Shown in pieces: positions 17,181-26,256 of a stretch of DNA of 64,000 bases. The notes beneath the pieces were generated by a model. That model saw only the letters and a list, made by a program, of their open reading frames with translations, was not told where the DNA came from and made no database searches. Origin of the DNA: Streptomyces barkulensis (GTDB taxonomy: Bacteria; Actinomycetota; Actinomycetes; Streptomycetales; Streptomycetaceae); contig NZ_PGSG01000090.1 in the NCBI RefSeq assembly GCF_002843305.1, positions 62,001-126,000 of the forward strand, in the 5' to 3' direction. Positions within the stretch are counted from its first letter, which is position 1; every line of letters begins with the position of its first letter. The position numbers and the translations under genes are program-made.

Positions 17181-18731
17181 ATGGATGAGGGGAAGGCCGC
17201 CGGACAGCGGCCGACGTGGTGGAGCCGTCCACGCGGGGTCTCGGCCCCGCGTCCGGTGGCGAAGGACGCCCGTACGGCCCGGGGCGCGCCGGCGCCACTG
17301 CACGGGGAGGACCCGTACGGCACCCCGCCCTACGGCGGCCCCGGCCCCTGGGCCCCGGCCCCGCCCGTCCAGCGGCCCACGGCGACACCGGCCCGGGGCA
17401 CCCTGCTGCCGCCCCAGGCGCAGGCCGCCGGGCCCGCCCCCGAGCACACCGCCGGGTCGGTCCCCGAGCACGCCGCCGGACACACCGCGTCGCCGGGGGT
17501 CTTCGCGCGCTACGACCCCTGGGCGCCGCCGTCCGCGGCACCGCGCCCGTCCGCCCCGCACACCACTCGCCCGCCGCACCCGGAAGCCCCCTCGCGGCGC
17601 CGGGGCCGGCCGGCCGCCACCGTCGCCGGGGCCGTCCTGCTGGCACTGGTCGCCGGGACGGTGGGCGGCGGCATCGGGGCGTACGCGCAGCGCCAGGGCG
17701 ACATCGGCACCGTCCGGCTCTCCCAGGCCCCGGCACAGGACACCGGCCGCGCCCCGGACAGCGTGGCCGGCATCGCCGGGCGGGCCCTGCCGGGCGTGGT
17801 GACCATCCAGGTGCGCGGCGCCGGGGAACCCGGAGAGCTGGGCACCGGCACCGGCTTCGTCCTGGACGGCCGAGGCCACCTCCTCACCAACCACCATGTG
17901 GTGGAGTCCGCCGGGAACGGGAACGGGGACGGCGGCGGCGTCAGGGTGGTCTTCCACGGTGGCGAGACCGCCACCGCCGAGATCGTCGGCACCGACAGCG
18001 GCTACGACCTCGCCGTGCTGAGGGTGGAGGGGGTCAGCGGCCTCAGTCCGCTGCCGCTGGGCAACTCCGACTCCGTGCGGGTGGGCGACCCGGTCGTGGC
18101 GATCGGAGCGCCGTACGGCCTGGCGGGCACGGTCACCACCGGGATCGTCAGCGCCACGGAGCGCCCCGTCACCGCGGGCGGCGAGGGGGAGGGCGGAGGC
18201 AGCGACATCAGCTACGTGGAGGCGCTGCAGACCGACGCCCCGATCAACCCCGGCAACTCCGGCGGCCCGCTGATGGACGCCGGGGGCCGGGTGATCGGCG
18301 TCAACAGCGCGATCCGCTCCGCGGGCGGCGACCTGCCCCGGGCGGACACCGGCGGCAGCATCGGCCTGGGCTTCGCCATCCCCGTCAACCAGGCCAGGCG
18401 GGTGGCCGAGGAACTGATCAACACCGGCCGCGCCACCCATCCCGTGATCGGCGTCACCATCGACATGGGACATCCCGCGGAGGGCGCCCGGGTCGGCCTG
18501 CCCGCCGGGCGTGAGGGCACGGCGGTCGTGCCGGGAGGGCCCGCCGACACGGCCGGCATCGAGGAGGGCGACGTGATCACCGAGGTGGACGGCGTCCGGG
18601 TGCGCAGCGGTGAGGAACTGATCGTCAGGATCCGTGCCCGGCGCCCCGGCGACCGGCTGGAACTCACGGTCGAGCGCGGTGGCGGCCGGCGCTCGGTGGA
18701 GGTGGTCCTCGGTTCGGCGGGCGGCCCGTGA
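17181..18731 (+). CDS. htrA: HtrA/DegP-type membrane-anchored serine protease with PDZ domain
   Basis: This 516-residue protein has a Pro-rich cytoplasmic region, a membrane segment (about 146-167), a trypsin-like protease domain and a C-terminal PDZ domain (about 430-510, EEGDVITEVDGVRVRSGEELI). The catalytic triad is His239 (TNHHVV), Asp276 (YDLAVL) and Ser360 (NPGNSGGP). It degrades or refolds damaged envelope proteins outside the membrane. ATG 17181 follows GGGGAG with short spacing. The order sigma, anti-sigma, htrA, tatB matches Rv1221-Rv1224, where HtrA is linked to the sigma factor stress circuit. The loop after Thr331 is a Gly/Glu-rich insertion. Confidence 0.93.
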   Translation: MDEGKAAGQRPTWWSRPRGVSAPRPVAKDARTARGAPAPLHGEDPYGTPPYGGPGPWAPAPPVQRPTATPARGTLLPPQAQAAGPAPEHTAGSVPEHAAGHTASPGVFARYDPWAPPSAAPRPSAPHTTRPPHPEAPSRRRGRPAATVAGAVLLALVAGTVGGGIGAYAQRQGDIGTVRLSQAPAQDTGRAPDSVAGIAGRALPGVVTIQVRGAGEPGELGTGTGFVLDGRGHLLTNHHVVESAGNGNGDGGGVRVVFHGGETATAEIVGTDSGYDLAVLRVEGVSGLSPLPLGNSDSVRVGDPVVAIGAPYGLAGTVTTGIVSATERPVTAGGEGEGGGSDISYVEALQTDAPINPGNSGGPLMDAGGRVIGVNSAIRSAGGDLPRADTGGSIGLGFAIPVNQARRVAEELINTGRATHPVIGVTIDMGHPAEGARVGLPAGREGTAVVPGGPADTAGIEEGDVITEVDGVRVRSGEELIVRIRARRPGDRLELTVERGGGRRSVEVVLGSAGGP

Positions 18732-18852
18732 GACCCGTCACGCCTGCCGCCACGACGGCCGTTGTTCGCCCCGCCGACTCCCGCCCCGCCCCCGCGCCGG
18801 GTACCGTGACTGTGGCCGCACGGGTCGTGGACGCACATGAGGGAGCTGAACG

Positions 18853-19293
18853 GTGTTCTTCGACATAGGACCCCTCGAGCTGATCGCTCTCGTCATCCTC
18901 GCGATCCTCGTCTTCGGTCCGGAGAAGCTGCCGAAGGTGATCCAGGACACCGCGCGGTTCGTCCGCAAGGTCCGGGAGTTCTCCGACAGTGCCCGGGACG
19001 ACATCCGCAGGGAACTGGGACCGGAGTTCAAGGACTTCGACTTCGAGGACCTCAATCCCAGGAACTTCGCGCGCAAGCACCTGCTGGAGAACGAGGACCT
19101 GGGGCTGAAGGAGATCCGCAACGGTTTCGACCTGCGCCAGGAGCTCGCCGAGGTCACGGACGCGGTCAACGGCAGGGAGATCACCTCGGGCGGCCCGGCC
19201 GCGCCCGCCCCGGGCGGTTCCGCGGTCGACCTGCGCAAGGACGGCACGGCGCCCAGGAACGACCCTCCGCCGTACGACGCCGACGCCACCTGA
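18853..19293 (+). CDS. tatB: Sec-independent translocase subunit TatB
   Basis: This 146-residue protein begins MFFDIGPLELIALVILAIL, the Tat-family pattern of a short membrane helix (about 5-21), then the hinge FGPEKLP and an amphipathic helix (VIQDTARFVRKVREF). The acidic, variable tail is typical of TatB rather than TatA. TatB forms the twin-arginine signal receptor with TatC; tatA and tatC are not in the window. GTG 18853 has GGGAG about eight bases upstream. A 16-base direct repeat spans the stop codon (19282-19297 and 19302-19317). Confidence 0.92.
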   Translation: MFFDIGPLELIALVILAILVFGPEKLPKVIQDTARFVRKVREFSDSARDDIRRELGPEFKDFDFEDLNPRNFARKHLLENEDLGLKEIRNGFDLRQELAEVTDAVNGREITSGGPAAPAPGGSAVDLRKDGTAPRNDPPPYDADAT

Positions 19294-19475
19294 GGCCGCC
19301 TGACGCCACCTGAGGCCATCCCGCCGGTGAACCGTGAGGGCCACCTCCCGTACTCCGCAGCCGGTCCTGCCCGGTTCGGTGCACAGGGGTGGCTATCCTC
19401 CCTGTGTCCGGGGTCGGGCCGCCCGAGGGGGGCGGGCCTCCCACGACACGGGGCACACGAGGAGGCGTCGCACAG

Positions 19476-20117
19476 ATGGAGACGACGGGCCGGGTAGGGC
19501 CGAGAGACGTACCCGCGTCCGGGGCGGACCGGGTGATCGACGGCTATCTGATGGCCGGCTTTCCCTGGTACGGCCTCGACGAGGCCTTCACCGGCCCGCG
19601 CTGGCTGATGCGGGTGGGAGCCGCCGCCGACGGCACGGTCGAGCACGGCTCGACCGGCCACGGGGACGAGCCCTCCCTCCGGGCCGAGCCGGGTCCGGAG
19701 GGCCGGCGCTTCGCCGTCGTCGTGACGGTCGCCGACCGCCCGGTGCGCAGCAGCCCGGACGGCACGGGGGTTCTGGAGGCCACCTCGGTCTCGTCGGCCG
19801 CCTGGCTGGCCGGATCGGGGCTGCTGTCATGCACCTGGCCGTCACAGATGGAGCGCGGACTCAGACAGAGCTGGCTCGACCAGCAGACGGCGATCGCCTG
19901 GGAACTGGCCGACGACCTGGACGGCTCCGCCTGGTCCACCCTCTCGCTGCCGGTCGACGGCCTCCCCACCGACTTCCGCTACCGGGAGTCGGAGTACGGG
20001 TGGGTGCTGGCCGGCCCCGCGCACGAGGGCGTGCACATCGGCGCCTACGGGCGGGGGATGAGCGCGTACGGACTGGGCTTCTCGGTGATCAAGGACCTCG
20101 GCGAGTACGAGCGCTGA
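19476..20117 (+). CDS. Conserved Streptomyces protein of unknown function
   Basis: I do not recognise a domain in this 213-residue soluble protein. It is Trp-rich (MAGFPWYGLDEAF, PRWLMRVG, EYGWVLAG), with no signal peptide, membrane segment or cysteine cluster. ATG 19476 has GAGGAGG upstream, which sets the start. It lies between tatB and mrp and ends at a large palindromic terminator. Codon use matches its neighbours, so it is a real gene. The repeated aromatic motifs suggest a compact beta-rich fold; that is a guess. Confidence 0.75.
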   Translation: METTGRVGPRDVPASGADRVIDGYLMAGFPWYGLDEAFTGPRWLMRVGAAADGTVEHGSTGHGDEPSLRAEPGPEGRRFAVVVTVADRPVRSSPDGTGVLEATSVSSAAWLAGSGLLSCTWPSQMERGLRQSWLDQQTAIAWELADDLDGSAWSTLSLPVDGLPTDFRYRESEYGWVLAGPAHEGVHIGAYGRGMSAYGLGFSVIKDLGEYER

Positions 20118-20120
20118 ACG

Positions 20121-20162
20121 CCCGCGCGCCCGTACGCCCGGCCGGGCGTACGGGCGCGCGGG
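20121..20162. terminator. Bidirectional terminator, 21-bp perfect palindrome
   Basis: Bases 20121-20141 and 20142-20162 are exact reverse complements. The palindrome lies between convergent genes and probably stops both transcripts. Confidence 0.88.
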
Positions 20163-20183
20163 GGGAAGTGCGCCGGAGGGCCT

Positions 20184-21350
20184 TCAGAACTTGTTGCGCG
20201 GGGTGATCCCCAGCGACATGCCCGCCAGCCCGCGCTGGCGCCCGCCCAGCTTGCCCGCGACCGAGCGGATCGCGGAGCCCGCGGGGGAGTCCGGGTCGGT
20301 CAGCACCACCGGCCGGCCCTCGTCGCCGCCCTCGCGCAGCCGTACGTCGATCGGGATGGAACCGAGCACGGGCACGGTGGTGCCGGTGGTCCGGCTCAGC
20401 CCGTCGGCGACGCGCTGGCCGCCGCCGGTGCCGAAGACGTCCACCATCTCGTCGCAGTGCGGACAGGGCAGCCCGGACATGTTCTCGACCACGCCCACGA
20501 TCTTCTGGTGGGTCTGCACCGCGATGGACCCGGCGCGTTCGGCCACCTCGGCGGCCGCCTGCTGCGGGGTGGTCACCACCAGGATCTCGGCGTTGGGGAC
20601 GAGCTGCGCGACCGAGATGGCGATGTCGCCCGTGCCCGGCGGCAGGTCCAGCAGCAGCACGTCCAGGTCGCCCCAGTAGACGTCGGCCAGGAACTGCTGG
20701 AGCGCGCGGTGCAGCATCGGTCCGCGCCACACCACCGGGGCGTTGCCCGGGGTGAACATGCCGATCGAGATCACCTTCACGCCGTTGGCGGACGGCGGCA
20801 TGATCATGTTCTCGACCTGGGTGGGGCGGCCGTCGGCGCCCAGCATGCGCGGCACCGAGTGGCCGTAGATGTCGGCGTCCACGACGCCCACCTTCAGACC
20901 GTCGGCCGCCATCGCCGCCGCCAGGTTGACCGTCACCGAGGACTTGCCGACGCCGCCCTTGCCGGAGGCGATCGCGTAGACGCGGGTCAGGGAGCCGGGC
21001 CTGGCGAACGGGATCTCCCGCTCGGCCTGCCCGCCGCGGAGCGTGGCCGCCAGCTCGCGGCGCTGCTCGTCGCTCATCACGTCCAGGGAGACCGTCACGT
21101 CCGTGACGCCCGCCACACCGCGGACCGCCCGGGTCACGTTCTCGGTGATCGTCTCGCGCATCGGGCAGCCGGACACCGTCAGATAGACCGTGACCGCGAC
21201 CGAGCCGCCGTCGCCGATCTCCACCGACTTCACCATGCCCAGATCGGTGATCGGACGGTGGATCTCGGGGTCGTCGACGGTCGCGAGCGCGGCGCGGACC
21301 GCGTCCTCGGAGGGGGCGGGGCTGGATGCCGCGGACGTGTCAGTAGCCAT
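20184..21350 (-). CDS. mrp: Mrp/NBP35-family iron-sulfur carrier ATPase
   Basis: This 388-residue protein has an N-terminal DUF59/MIP18 domain (ALATVDDPEIHRPITDLGMV, Cys62 in SGCP) and a P-loop ATPase domain with the deviant Walker A GKGGVGKS (130-137). A CPHC motif at 296-299 carries the bridging Fe-S cluster in ApbC/Mrp proteins. The family binds and transfers Fe-S clusters to target enzymes. ATG 21350 appears leaderless, with TACCAT six bases upstream and no ribosome binding site. The gene corresponds to Rv1229c. Confidence 0.92.
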   Translation of the reverse strand: MATDTSAASSPAPSEDAVRAALATVDDPEIHRPITDLGMVKSVEIGDGGSVAVTVYLTVSGCPMRETITENVTRAVRGVAGVTDVTVSLDVMSDEQRRELAATLRGGQAEREIPFARPGSLTRVYAIASGKGGVGKSSVTVNLAAAMAADGLKVGVVDADIYGHSVPRMLGADGRPTQVENMIMPPSANGVKVISIGMFTPGNAPVVWRGPMLHRALQQFLADVYWGDLDVLLLDLPPGTGDIAISVAQLVPNAEILVVTTPQQAAAEVAERAGSIAVQTHQKIVGVVENMSGLPCPHCDEMVDVFGTGGGQRVADGLSRTTGTTVPVLGSIPIDVRLREGGDEGRPVVLTDPDSPAGSAIRSVAGKLGGRQRGLAGMSLGITPRNKF

Positions 21351-21356
21351 GCCCCG

Positions 21357-21362
21357 ATGGTA
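21357..21362 (-). promoter_or_regulatory. -10 element (TACCAT on the minus strand) for a leaderless mrp
   Basis: On the minus strand TACCAT ends six bases before the ATG of mrp, which would make the start codon the first bases of the mRNA. No -35 resemblance was found. Confidence 0.4.
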
Positions 21363-21437
21363 CGGCGCGCCGGCGCCGGCGCCGAAGACGGCGGATGAGA
21401 CGCGGGTCACCGCCGGGGGCGCCCGCCCGGGGCCGGA

Positions 21438-22010
21438 TCACCGCTCGCGGTCGGGCGGCGGCTCCAGGGCGCCGCGCTGCTCCAGCTCCTTGAGCAGGTC
21501 CTGGAGTTCGGAGCGGATCCAGTCCCGGGTGGCGACCTCGCCCATGCCCATCCGCAGCGCGGCGATCTCCCGGGTGAGGTACTCGGTGTCGGCCATCGAG
21601 CGCTCGGTGCGCTTGCGGTCCTGCTCCAGGTTCACCCGGTCCCGGTCGTCCTGCCGGTTCTGCGCCAGCAGGATCAGCGGTGCCGCGTAGGAGGCCTGGA
21701 GGGACAGGGCCAGGGTCAGGAAGATGAAGGGGTACTCGTCGAAGCGCAGATCCGGCGGGGCCACGATGTTCCAGATGACCCACACCACGATGGTGAACGT
21801 CATCCAGACGATGAACCGCCCGGTCCCCAGGAAACGGGCGATCCGCTCCGACAGCCGCCCGAACGCCTCCGGGTCGTACTCCGGCAGCGGGCTGCGGCGC
21901 GGCACCATCGGCTGGTCCAGCCTGGCGCGGGCCGCGCGCCCGGTGGCCGGCGGAAGGCTCCGCTCGCGTTCCCTGCGCGCCATGCGCTCGTCCCGTTCCC
22001 TGTCACCCAT
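21438..22010 (-). CDS. DUF1003 membrane protein
   Basis: This 190-residue protein has a charged N-terminus, two membrane segments (IVWMTFTIVVWVIWNIV and FIFLTLALSLQASYAAPLIL) and a long C-terminal coiled coil starting at NRQDDRDRVNLEQDRKRTE. This is the standard DUF1003 layout. The function is unknown. ATG 22010 lies inside the 3' end of the MgtE-N gene (8-base overlap), so the two are translationally coupled, as at Rv1231c-Rv1232c. A link with magnesium handling is inference from that pairing. Confidence 0.87.
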   Translation of the reverse strand: MGDRERDERMARRERERSLPPATGRAARARLDQPMVPRRSPLPEYDPEAFGRLSERIARFLGTGRFIVWMTFTIVVWVIWNIVAPPDLRFDEYPFIFLTLALSLQASYAAPLILLAQNRQDDRDRVNLEQDRKRTERSMADTEYLTREIAALRMGMGEVATRDWIRSELQDLLKELEQRGALEPPPDRER

Positions 22011-23319
22011 CGGCGGGCCCCCGGCCGTCCTGTCGGCTCTCCGTCGGCTCGTGCACTGCGAACATCTCCCGGGCGGCGGCCTCCCGCCAGTCGTCGGGCA
22101 GCAGGTGGTCCAGTACGTCGTCGACGGTGACGGCGCCCAGCAGCGATCCGCTCTCGTCCACCACCGGCACCGACACGATGTTGTACGCGGCCAGATAGCT
22201 GGTCAGCGTGGGCAGCGGGGTGTCCGGCGGCAGCGGCCGCAGATCGGTGTCCACGACCGAGCCGACCAGGGTGCCCGGCGGCTCGCGCAGCAGCCGCTGG
22301 AAGTGCACCAGCCCCAGGTACTTGCCCGTCGGGGTCTCCTCCGGCGGCCGGCACACGTACACCTGGGCGGCCAGCGGCGCCGAGAGGTCCTGCACGCGCA
22401 CCCGGGCCAGCGCGTCGGCGACCGTGGCGTCGGGCCGCAGCACGATCGGCTCGGTGGTCATCATGCCGCCCGCGGTGCGCTCCTCGTACGTCAGCAACCG
22501 CCTCACCGGGGCCGCGTCCTGCGGCTCCATCAGCTCCAGCAGCCGGTTCATGTCGCCTTCCGGCAGCTCGGACAGCAGGTCGGCGGCGTCGTCGGGGTCC
22601 ATCGCCTCCAGCACGTCCGCGGCGCGCTCCTCCTTGAGCTTGCCGAGGATCTCCACCTGGTCGTCGTCGGGCAGTTCCTCCAGCACGTCCGCCAGCCGGT
22701 CGTCGTCCAGCGCGGCGGCGACCTCCGCCCGGCGCTTGGGCGACAGATGGTGCAGGACGTTGGCCAGGTCGGCCGGGCGCAGCTGCTCGAAGGTGGCCAG
22801 CAGGTTGGCCGCGCCCTGGCCCTCCTCCTCCAGCGACAGGCCGGTCACCGCCGACCACTCCACGGTCAGCGTCTCGCCCGACCGCCGCCGGCGCAGCCCG
22901 CCACCGCCGCCGCGGCGCACGAAGACCTTGTCGATCAGCCAGTCGCGGCGCCCGGGGACCTGGGTGAGGCCGACGTCGAGCACGGTGACCTTCTCGCCCG
23001 TCTCGACCAGCGTCACCTGGCGGTCCAGCAGTTCGCCCAGGACCAGCGTCTCGGTGGGCCGCTGCTCGAAGCGCCGCATGTTGACCACGCCGGTGGTGAT
23101 CACCTGCCCCGACGCGACGCCGGTCACCCGGGTCATGGGAAGGAAGACGCGCCGCCGGCTGACGACCTCGACGACCAGTCCGAGCACGCGCGGCGGACGT
23201 CCGCCGACGCGCAGCATCGCCACCACGTCCCGCACCCGGCCGACCTGGTCCCCGACGGGGTCGAAGACGGCCACGCCGGAGAGGTGCGAGACGAAGACCC
23301 GCTGGGCGCCCAGCACCAT
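22003..23319 (-). CDS. MgtE N-terminal/CBS-domain protein with PRC-barrel-like N-terminus, no transporter domain
   Basis: This 438-residue protein begins with a PRC-barrel-like segment (VFVSHLSGVAVFDPVGDQVGR), then an MgtE superhelical N domain (LRPADLANVLHHLSPKRRAEV and ADVLEELPDDDQVEIL repeats), then two CBS domains. The MgtE membrane channel is missing, so it cannot move magnesium by itself and may be a regulatory partner. ATG 23319 has GGAGGATGGAC upstream. The open frame continues to 23832 but that part contains tandem repeats and no ribosome binding site. corA lies about 3 kb away. Confidence 0.83.
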   Translation of the reverse strand: MVLGAQRVFVSHLSGVAVFDPVGDQVGRVRDVVAMLRVGGRPPRVLGLVVEVVSRRRVFLPMTRVTGVASGQVITTGVVNMRRFEQRPTETLVLGELLDRQVTLVETGEKVTVLDVGLTQVPGRRDWLIDKVFVRRGGGGGLRRRRSGETLTVEWSAVTGLSLEEEGQGAANLLATFEQLRPADLANVLHHLSPKRRAEVAAALDDDRLADVLEELPDDDQVEILGKLKEERAADVLEAMDPDDAADLLSELPEGDMNRLLELMEPQDAAPVRRLLTYEERTAGGMMTTEPIVLRPDATVADALARVRVQDLSAPLAAQVYVCRPPEETPTGKYLGLVHFQRLLREPPGTLVGSVVDTDLRPLPPDTPLPTLTSYLAAYNIVSVPVVDESGSLLGAVTVDDVLDHLLPDDWREAAAREMFAVHEPTESRQDGRGPADG

Positions 23320-23400
23320 GGTCCATCCTCCGCTTCCCACTCGTGTCCGCCGCGCGCGGCGATCTCCCCGCCCGCCGTGCGCGCCGTGCCTGCCGTGTGT

Positions 23401-23454
23401 GCCCGTGTACCCGCGTGTGCCCGTGTACCCGCGTGTGGCCGAGTGTCCGCATGT
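23401..23454. repeat. 18-bp tandem repeat, two exact copies plus one degenerate copy
   Basis: Exact copies lie at 23401-23418 and 23419-23436 and a diverged copy at 23437-23454. They sit in the 283-bp gap between the divergent MgtE-N gene and lipoprotein gene, about 80 bases upstream of the MgtE-N start. The unit is GT-rich on the plus strand. Confidence 0.9.
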
Positions 23455-23602
23455 GGGACGTGATCCGAATGCGGCTTCAAGGCTAACGCGCCCCGTTGTC
23501 GGCCCCGTGCGACGGCACCGGCCGCACGGTCGCCCGCGACCCGGTCCCGGGCCCCCGGTAGGGTGCCGTCGTCCTGCCCCGGCATCAGGAGGAAGAGCTG
23601 AC

Positions 23603-24370
23603 GTGACTGCGTGGGTCCACGGTGTTCGCGCCCGGAGTACGGCCGTGTCGGTGGGGGCGGTCTGCGCGGTCCTGCTGACCCTGCTCACGGGGTGCGGTTC
23701 GAAGGATCCGAACGAGGGGACCAACGGGGTCGGCAGGCTCCCGGCCGCCGAGATCGAGGAGAGGGCGGGCAAGGCCGCCCGGGCGGCGCAGTCCGTACGC
23801 CTGTCGGGCAGTGTGGTCAGCAATGGACGCACCTACCGGCTGGACATGCGGCTGAAGGACGACGGCGGCCTGGGCGAGGTCTCGGCCAGGGGCGGTCCCC
23901 GCTTCGAGCTGCTGCGGGCCGGCGAGGACCTCTACCTCAAGGCGAACGCCGACTTCTGGGCGAACCAGGGCAAGGACGGCGAGAAGCCGGACGAGACCGA
24001 TCTCGCGGCGGCCCGCAAGCTGGAGGGCAAGTACGTCAAGGTGCCCCCCGGCGACCCCGCCTACAAGCAGCTCAGCGGATTCACGGACAAGGACGTGCTG
24101 CTCGACGGGCTGCTCACCCTGAACGGCGAGCGCGGGGTCGGGGACCACGGCGAGGTCGACGGCGTACGGACGGTCGAGGTGCGGGCCGCCGAGGGCGACG
24201 GCGGGATACTCAGCGTCTCGCTGATCGGCACGCCCTACCCGCTGCGGCTGGAGCGCGGCGGCGACGCGGGCGTGGTCCAGATGCTGGAGTGGGACAAGGA
24301 GTTCACCCTGCGCGCCCCGGAGAAGGACCAGATCGTCGACTACGGCAAGAAGATCTCGGCGGCCGAGTGA
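23603..24370 (+). CDS. Lipoprotein, LppX/LprG-like family (unknown ligand)
   Basis: This 255-residue lipoprotein has a signal peptide with lipobox LTGC (Cys31). The mature domain starts with an amphipathic helix (IEERAGKAARAAQSVRLSGSV) and continues with beta strands, including EDLYLKANADFWANQG and LEGKYVKVPPG. This is the pattern of actinobacterial LolA/LppX-like lipoproteins that may bind lipids. GTG 23603 has AGGAGGAAGAG upstream. It is divergent from the MgtE-N gene. A second protein with the same plan is encoded at 55285-56160. Confidence 0.8.
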   Translation: MTAWVHGVRARSTAVSVGAVCAVLLTLLTGCGSKDPNEGTNGVGRLPAAEIEERAGKAARAAQSVRLSGSVVSNGRTYRLDMRLKDDGGLGEVSARGGPRFELLRAGEDLYLKANADFWANQGKDGEKPDETDLAAARKLEGKYVKVPPGDPAYKQLSGFTDKDVLLDGLLTLNGERGVGDHGEVDGVRTVEVRAAEGDGGILSVSLIGTPYPLRLERGGDAGVVQMLEWDKEFTLRAPEKDQIVDYGKKISAAE

Positions 24371-24374
24371 CGTT

Positions 24375-24438
24375 CCGGCTCCTTCCCCCGGTTCCTTCCC
24401 CCGGTGTTCCTCCCGCCCGGCTCCTTCCCCCGGTTCCT
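24375..24438. repeat. 22-bp direct repeat, two exact copies 42 bp apart
   Basis: Copies at 24375-24396 and 24417-24438 are identical and set in pyrimidine-rich sequence between the lipoprotein stop and the convergent gene at 24449. Related TTCCCCCGG units fill the space between them. Confidence 0.85.
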
Positions 24439-24448
24439 CTCCGGTGTC

Positions 24449-25030
24449 CTACCGGTCCTTCCTCCCCGGCCGGCCGCGGCGCAGCAGCTTCGGCAGCCCG
24501 GCCGGGGCCGGGCGGCGCGTGGTCGCCGGCGTCGGCGGCGGGACGGCGGCCCGCAGATCCTCCGGCATCGAGCCGGGCCCTTCCGCAAGCGGCCCGGCCG
24601 GTTCCAGCCGCAGCACACGGCACTCGCGGGCCCAGCGCTCGGCGATCGTCGTGGCGTCCGGTGCGTTGAGCCGCTTGCCCGCCAGCCCGGCCACCGCCTC
24701 CCGCCACTGTTCGCCGCCCGGCGGCAGTTCCACCACCCGGGCCGGCCAGACGGCCAGCAGCCCGCCCTTGTCCTTGCTGCGCACCGAGACCGTGGCGGTG
24801 GCGCCGTCGGCGAGCCCCAGGGGCTCCAGCGGCTGCTCCGCGGGCCCGTCGCCCACCAGGTGCACGGCGCCGTCGTGCCAGACGTGCCACAGCGCGCGCC
24901 GCGGCCCCCGGGGGCCGCGCACCCACACCAGCGCGGACTTCTTCGCCGACTCCTCGATCAGCGCCCGGTCGGACACGGACAGGGGCGCCCGGGGCGTTCG
25001 GGAGCCGGCGGGAACGGACGGATCGGCCAT
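24449..25030 (-). CDS. Conserved actinobacterial protein, possibly split-barrel fold
   Basis: This 193-residue soluble protein has a conserved core: LIEESAKKSALVWVRG, ALWHVWHDGAVHLVGDG, ATVSVRSKDKGGLLAVWPARV and ERWARECRVLRLEP. The alternating strands look like a pyridoxamine-oxidase-type split barrel, but no flavin motif is clear. The C-terminal 40 residues are Pro/Arg-rich. ATG 25030 gives MADPS, the usual start in Streptomyces homologues. The function is unknown. It is convergent with the lipoprotein gene. Confidence 0.7.
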   Translation of the reverse strand: MADPSVPAGSRTPRAPLSVSDRALIEESAKKSALVWVRGPRGPRRALWHVWHDGAVHLVGDGPAEQPLEPLGLADGATATVSVRSKDKGGLLAVWPARVVELPPGGEQWREAVAGLAGKRLNAPDATTIAERWARECRVLRLEPAGPLAEGPGSMPEDLRAAVPPPTPATTRRPAPAGLPKLLRRGRPGRKDR

Positions 25031-25242
25031 GGGGCGACCCTACCGCCGCGCCCGGCACCCGCACCGTGCGCGCCGTGGGCCCGGGGCGGGATTCCGGCAG
25101 CCGGACGGTCAGTACCGCGGCATGGTCACGCGCCTTACGCTGGTGGCCGGCGGCGCGGCCCACCGAGCGCCCCGACCCGTTCTCGTCCCCGAACCCGGAC
25201 TCCGGAGCCCCGGTTCGGACCCCAGCCCCGGAGAGGAGCCCC

Positions 25243-26190
25243 GTGCGCGCCGTCAGGACCCGTACCGCCGCGCCCCGACAGGCGGCCGGAGCCGTGGCGG
25301 GAGGCCCGGGCACCGGCCTGGACCTGTTCCTGCTGGCGGTCGCCGTGTCCGGCATCTCCCTGTCCGCGCCCCTGATCGCGGCCACCGCCGCCCCGGCCCT
25401 GGCCATCGCCTTCTGGCGCAACGCCATGGCGGTCGGCGTCCTCACCCCGCTGGCCCTCGTCCGCCACCGGGCCGGGCTGCGCGCCATGGGGCGCCGCAAC
25501 GTGCTGCTGGCCGCCGCCGCCGGGGCGCTGCTCGCGCTGCACTTCGGGCTGTGGCTGCCCAGCCTCCACATGACCTCGGTCGCCTCCTCGACCGCGCTGG
25601 TCACCACCACCCCGATCTGGACCACCCTGCTGCTGCGGCTGCGCGGCCGGAGCTCGCCCGGCCTGGTCTGGGCGGGCACCGCGGTCGCCTTCGCCGGAGT
25701 GGTGATCCTCACAGGGGTCGACCTGTCGCTCTCGCCGCGGGCGCTGGCGGGCGACGCCCTGGCACTGGGCGGCGGCATGGCGGCGGCCGGGTACGTCCTG
25801 CTGGGGGCGGAGGTGCGCCGCACGGTCTCCACGACCGCGTACACCTACGTCTGCTACACCACCACCTCCGTACTGCTGCTGGCCGCCTGCCTGGTCTCCG
25901 GCGCCGACCTCGGCGGCTACAGCGGCGAGACCTGGATCAAGCTCGCCGTCCTCACCGTCACCGCGCAGCTGCTGGGCCACTCGCTGCTCAACCGGGTGGT
26001 GCGCGGGCTCGGACCGTCGGTCACCTCCACCGCGATCCTGCTGGAGACACCGGGCGCGGCGCTGATCGCGGCGCTCTGGCTGGGACAGAACCCGCCGGCG
26101 GCCGTCTACGGGGCGCTGGCGGTGATCCTGCTCGGCCTGGCCCTGGTGGTCCGGGGCAACGCCGGGCCCGCGCGAGGCGCGCGGGCCTGA
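25243..26190 (+). CDS. EamA-family (DMT) transporter
   Basis: This 315-residue protein has about ten membrane segments in two EamA repeats, with characteristic FWRNAMAVG in the first and ETPGAALIAALWLGQ in the second. Members export metabolites such as amino acids; the substrate cannot be read from sequence. GTG 25243 follows GAGAGGAG closely. The open frame continues upstream to 25066 but lacks a ribosome binding site there. It is convergent with corA. Confidence 0.87.
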   Translation: MRAVRTRTAAPRQAAGAVAGGPGTGLDLFLLAVAVSGISLSAPLIAATAAPALAIAFWRNAMAVGVLTPLALVRHRAGLRAMGRRNVLLAAAAGALLALHFGLWLPSLHMTSVASSTALVTTTPIWTTLLLRLRGRSSPGLVWAGTAVAFAGVVILTGVDLSLSPRALAGDALALGGGMAAAGYVLLGAEVRRTVSTTAYTYVCYTTTSVLLLAACLVSGADLGGYSGETWIKLAVLTVTAQLLGHSLLNRVVRGLGPSVTSTAILLETPGAALIAALWLGQNPPAAVYGALAVILLGLALVVRGNAGPARGARA

Positions 26191-26256
26191 CGCCCCGTCC
26201 GGTCCCGTTCCCCCGCCCGTCTCCGGGCCTTCCGCGACCGGCGGGCCCGGTGGGCC

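Noticed and set aside
22003..23319. Full MgtE magnesium transporter
   Set aside because: The protein ends after the CBS domains; the five-helix channel domain is absent, so only the regulatory part is present.
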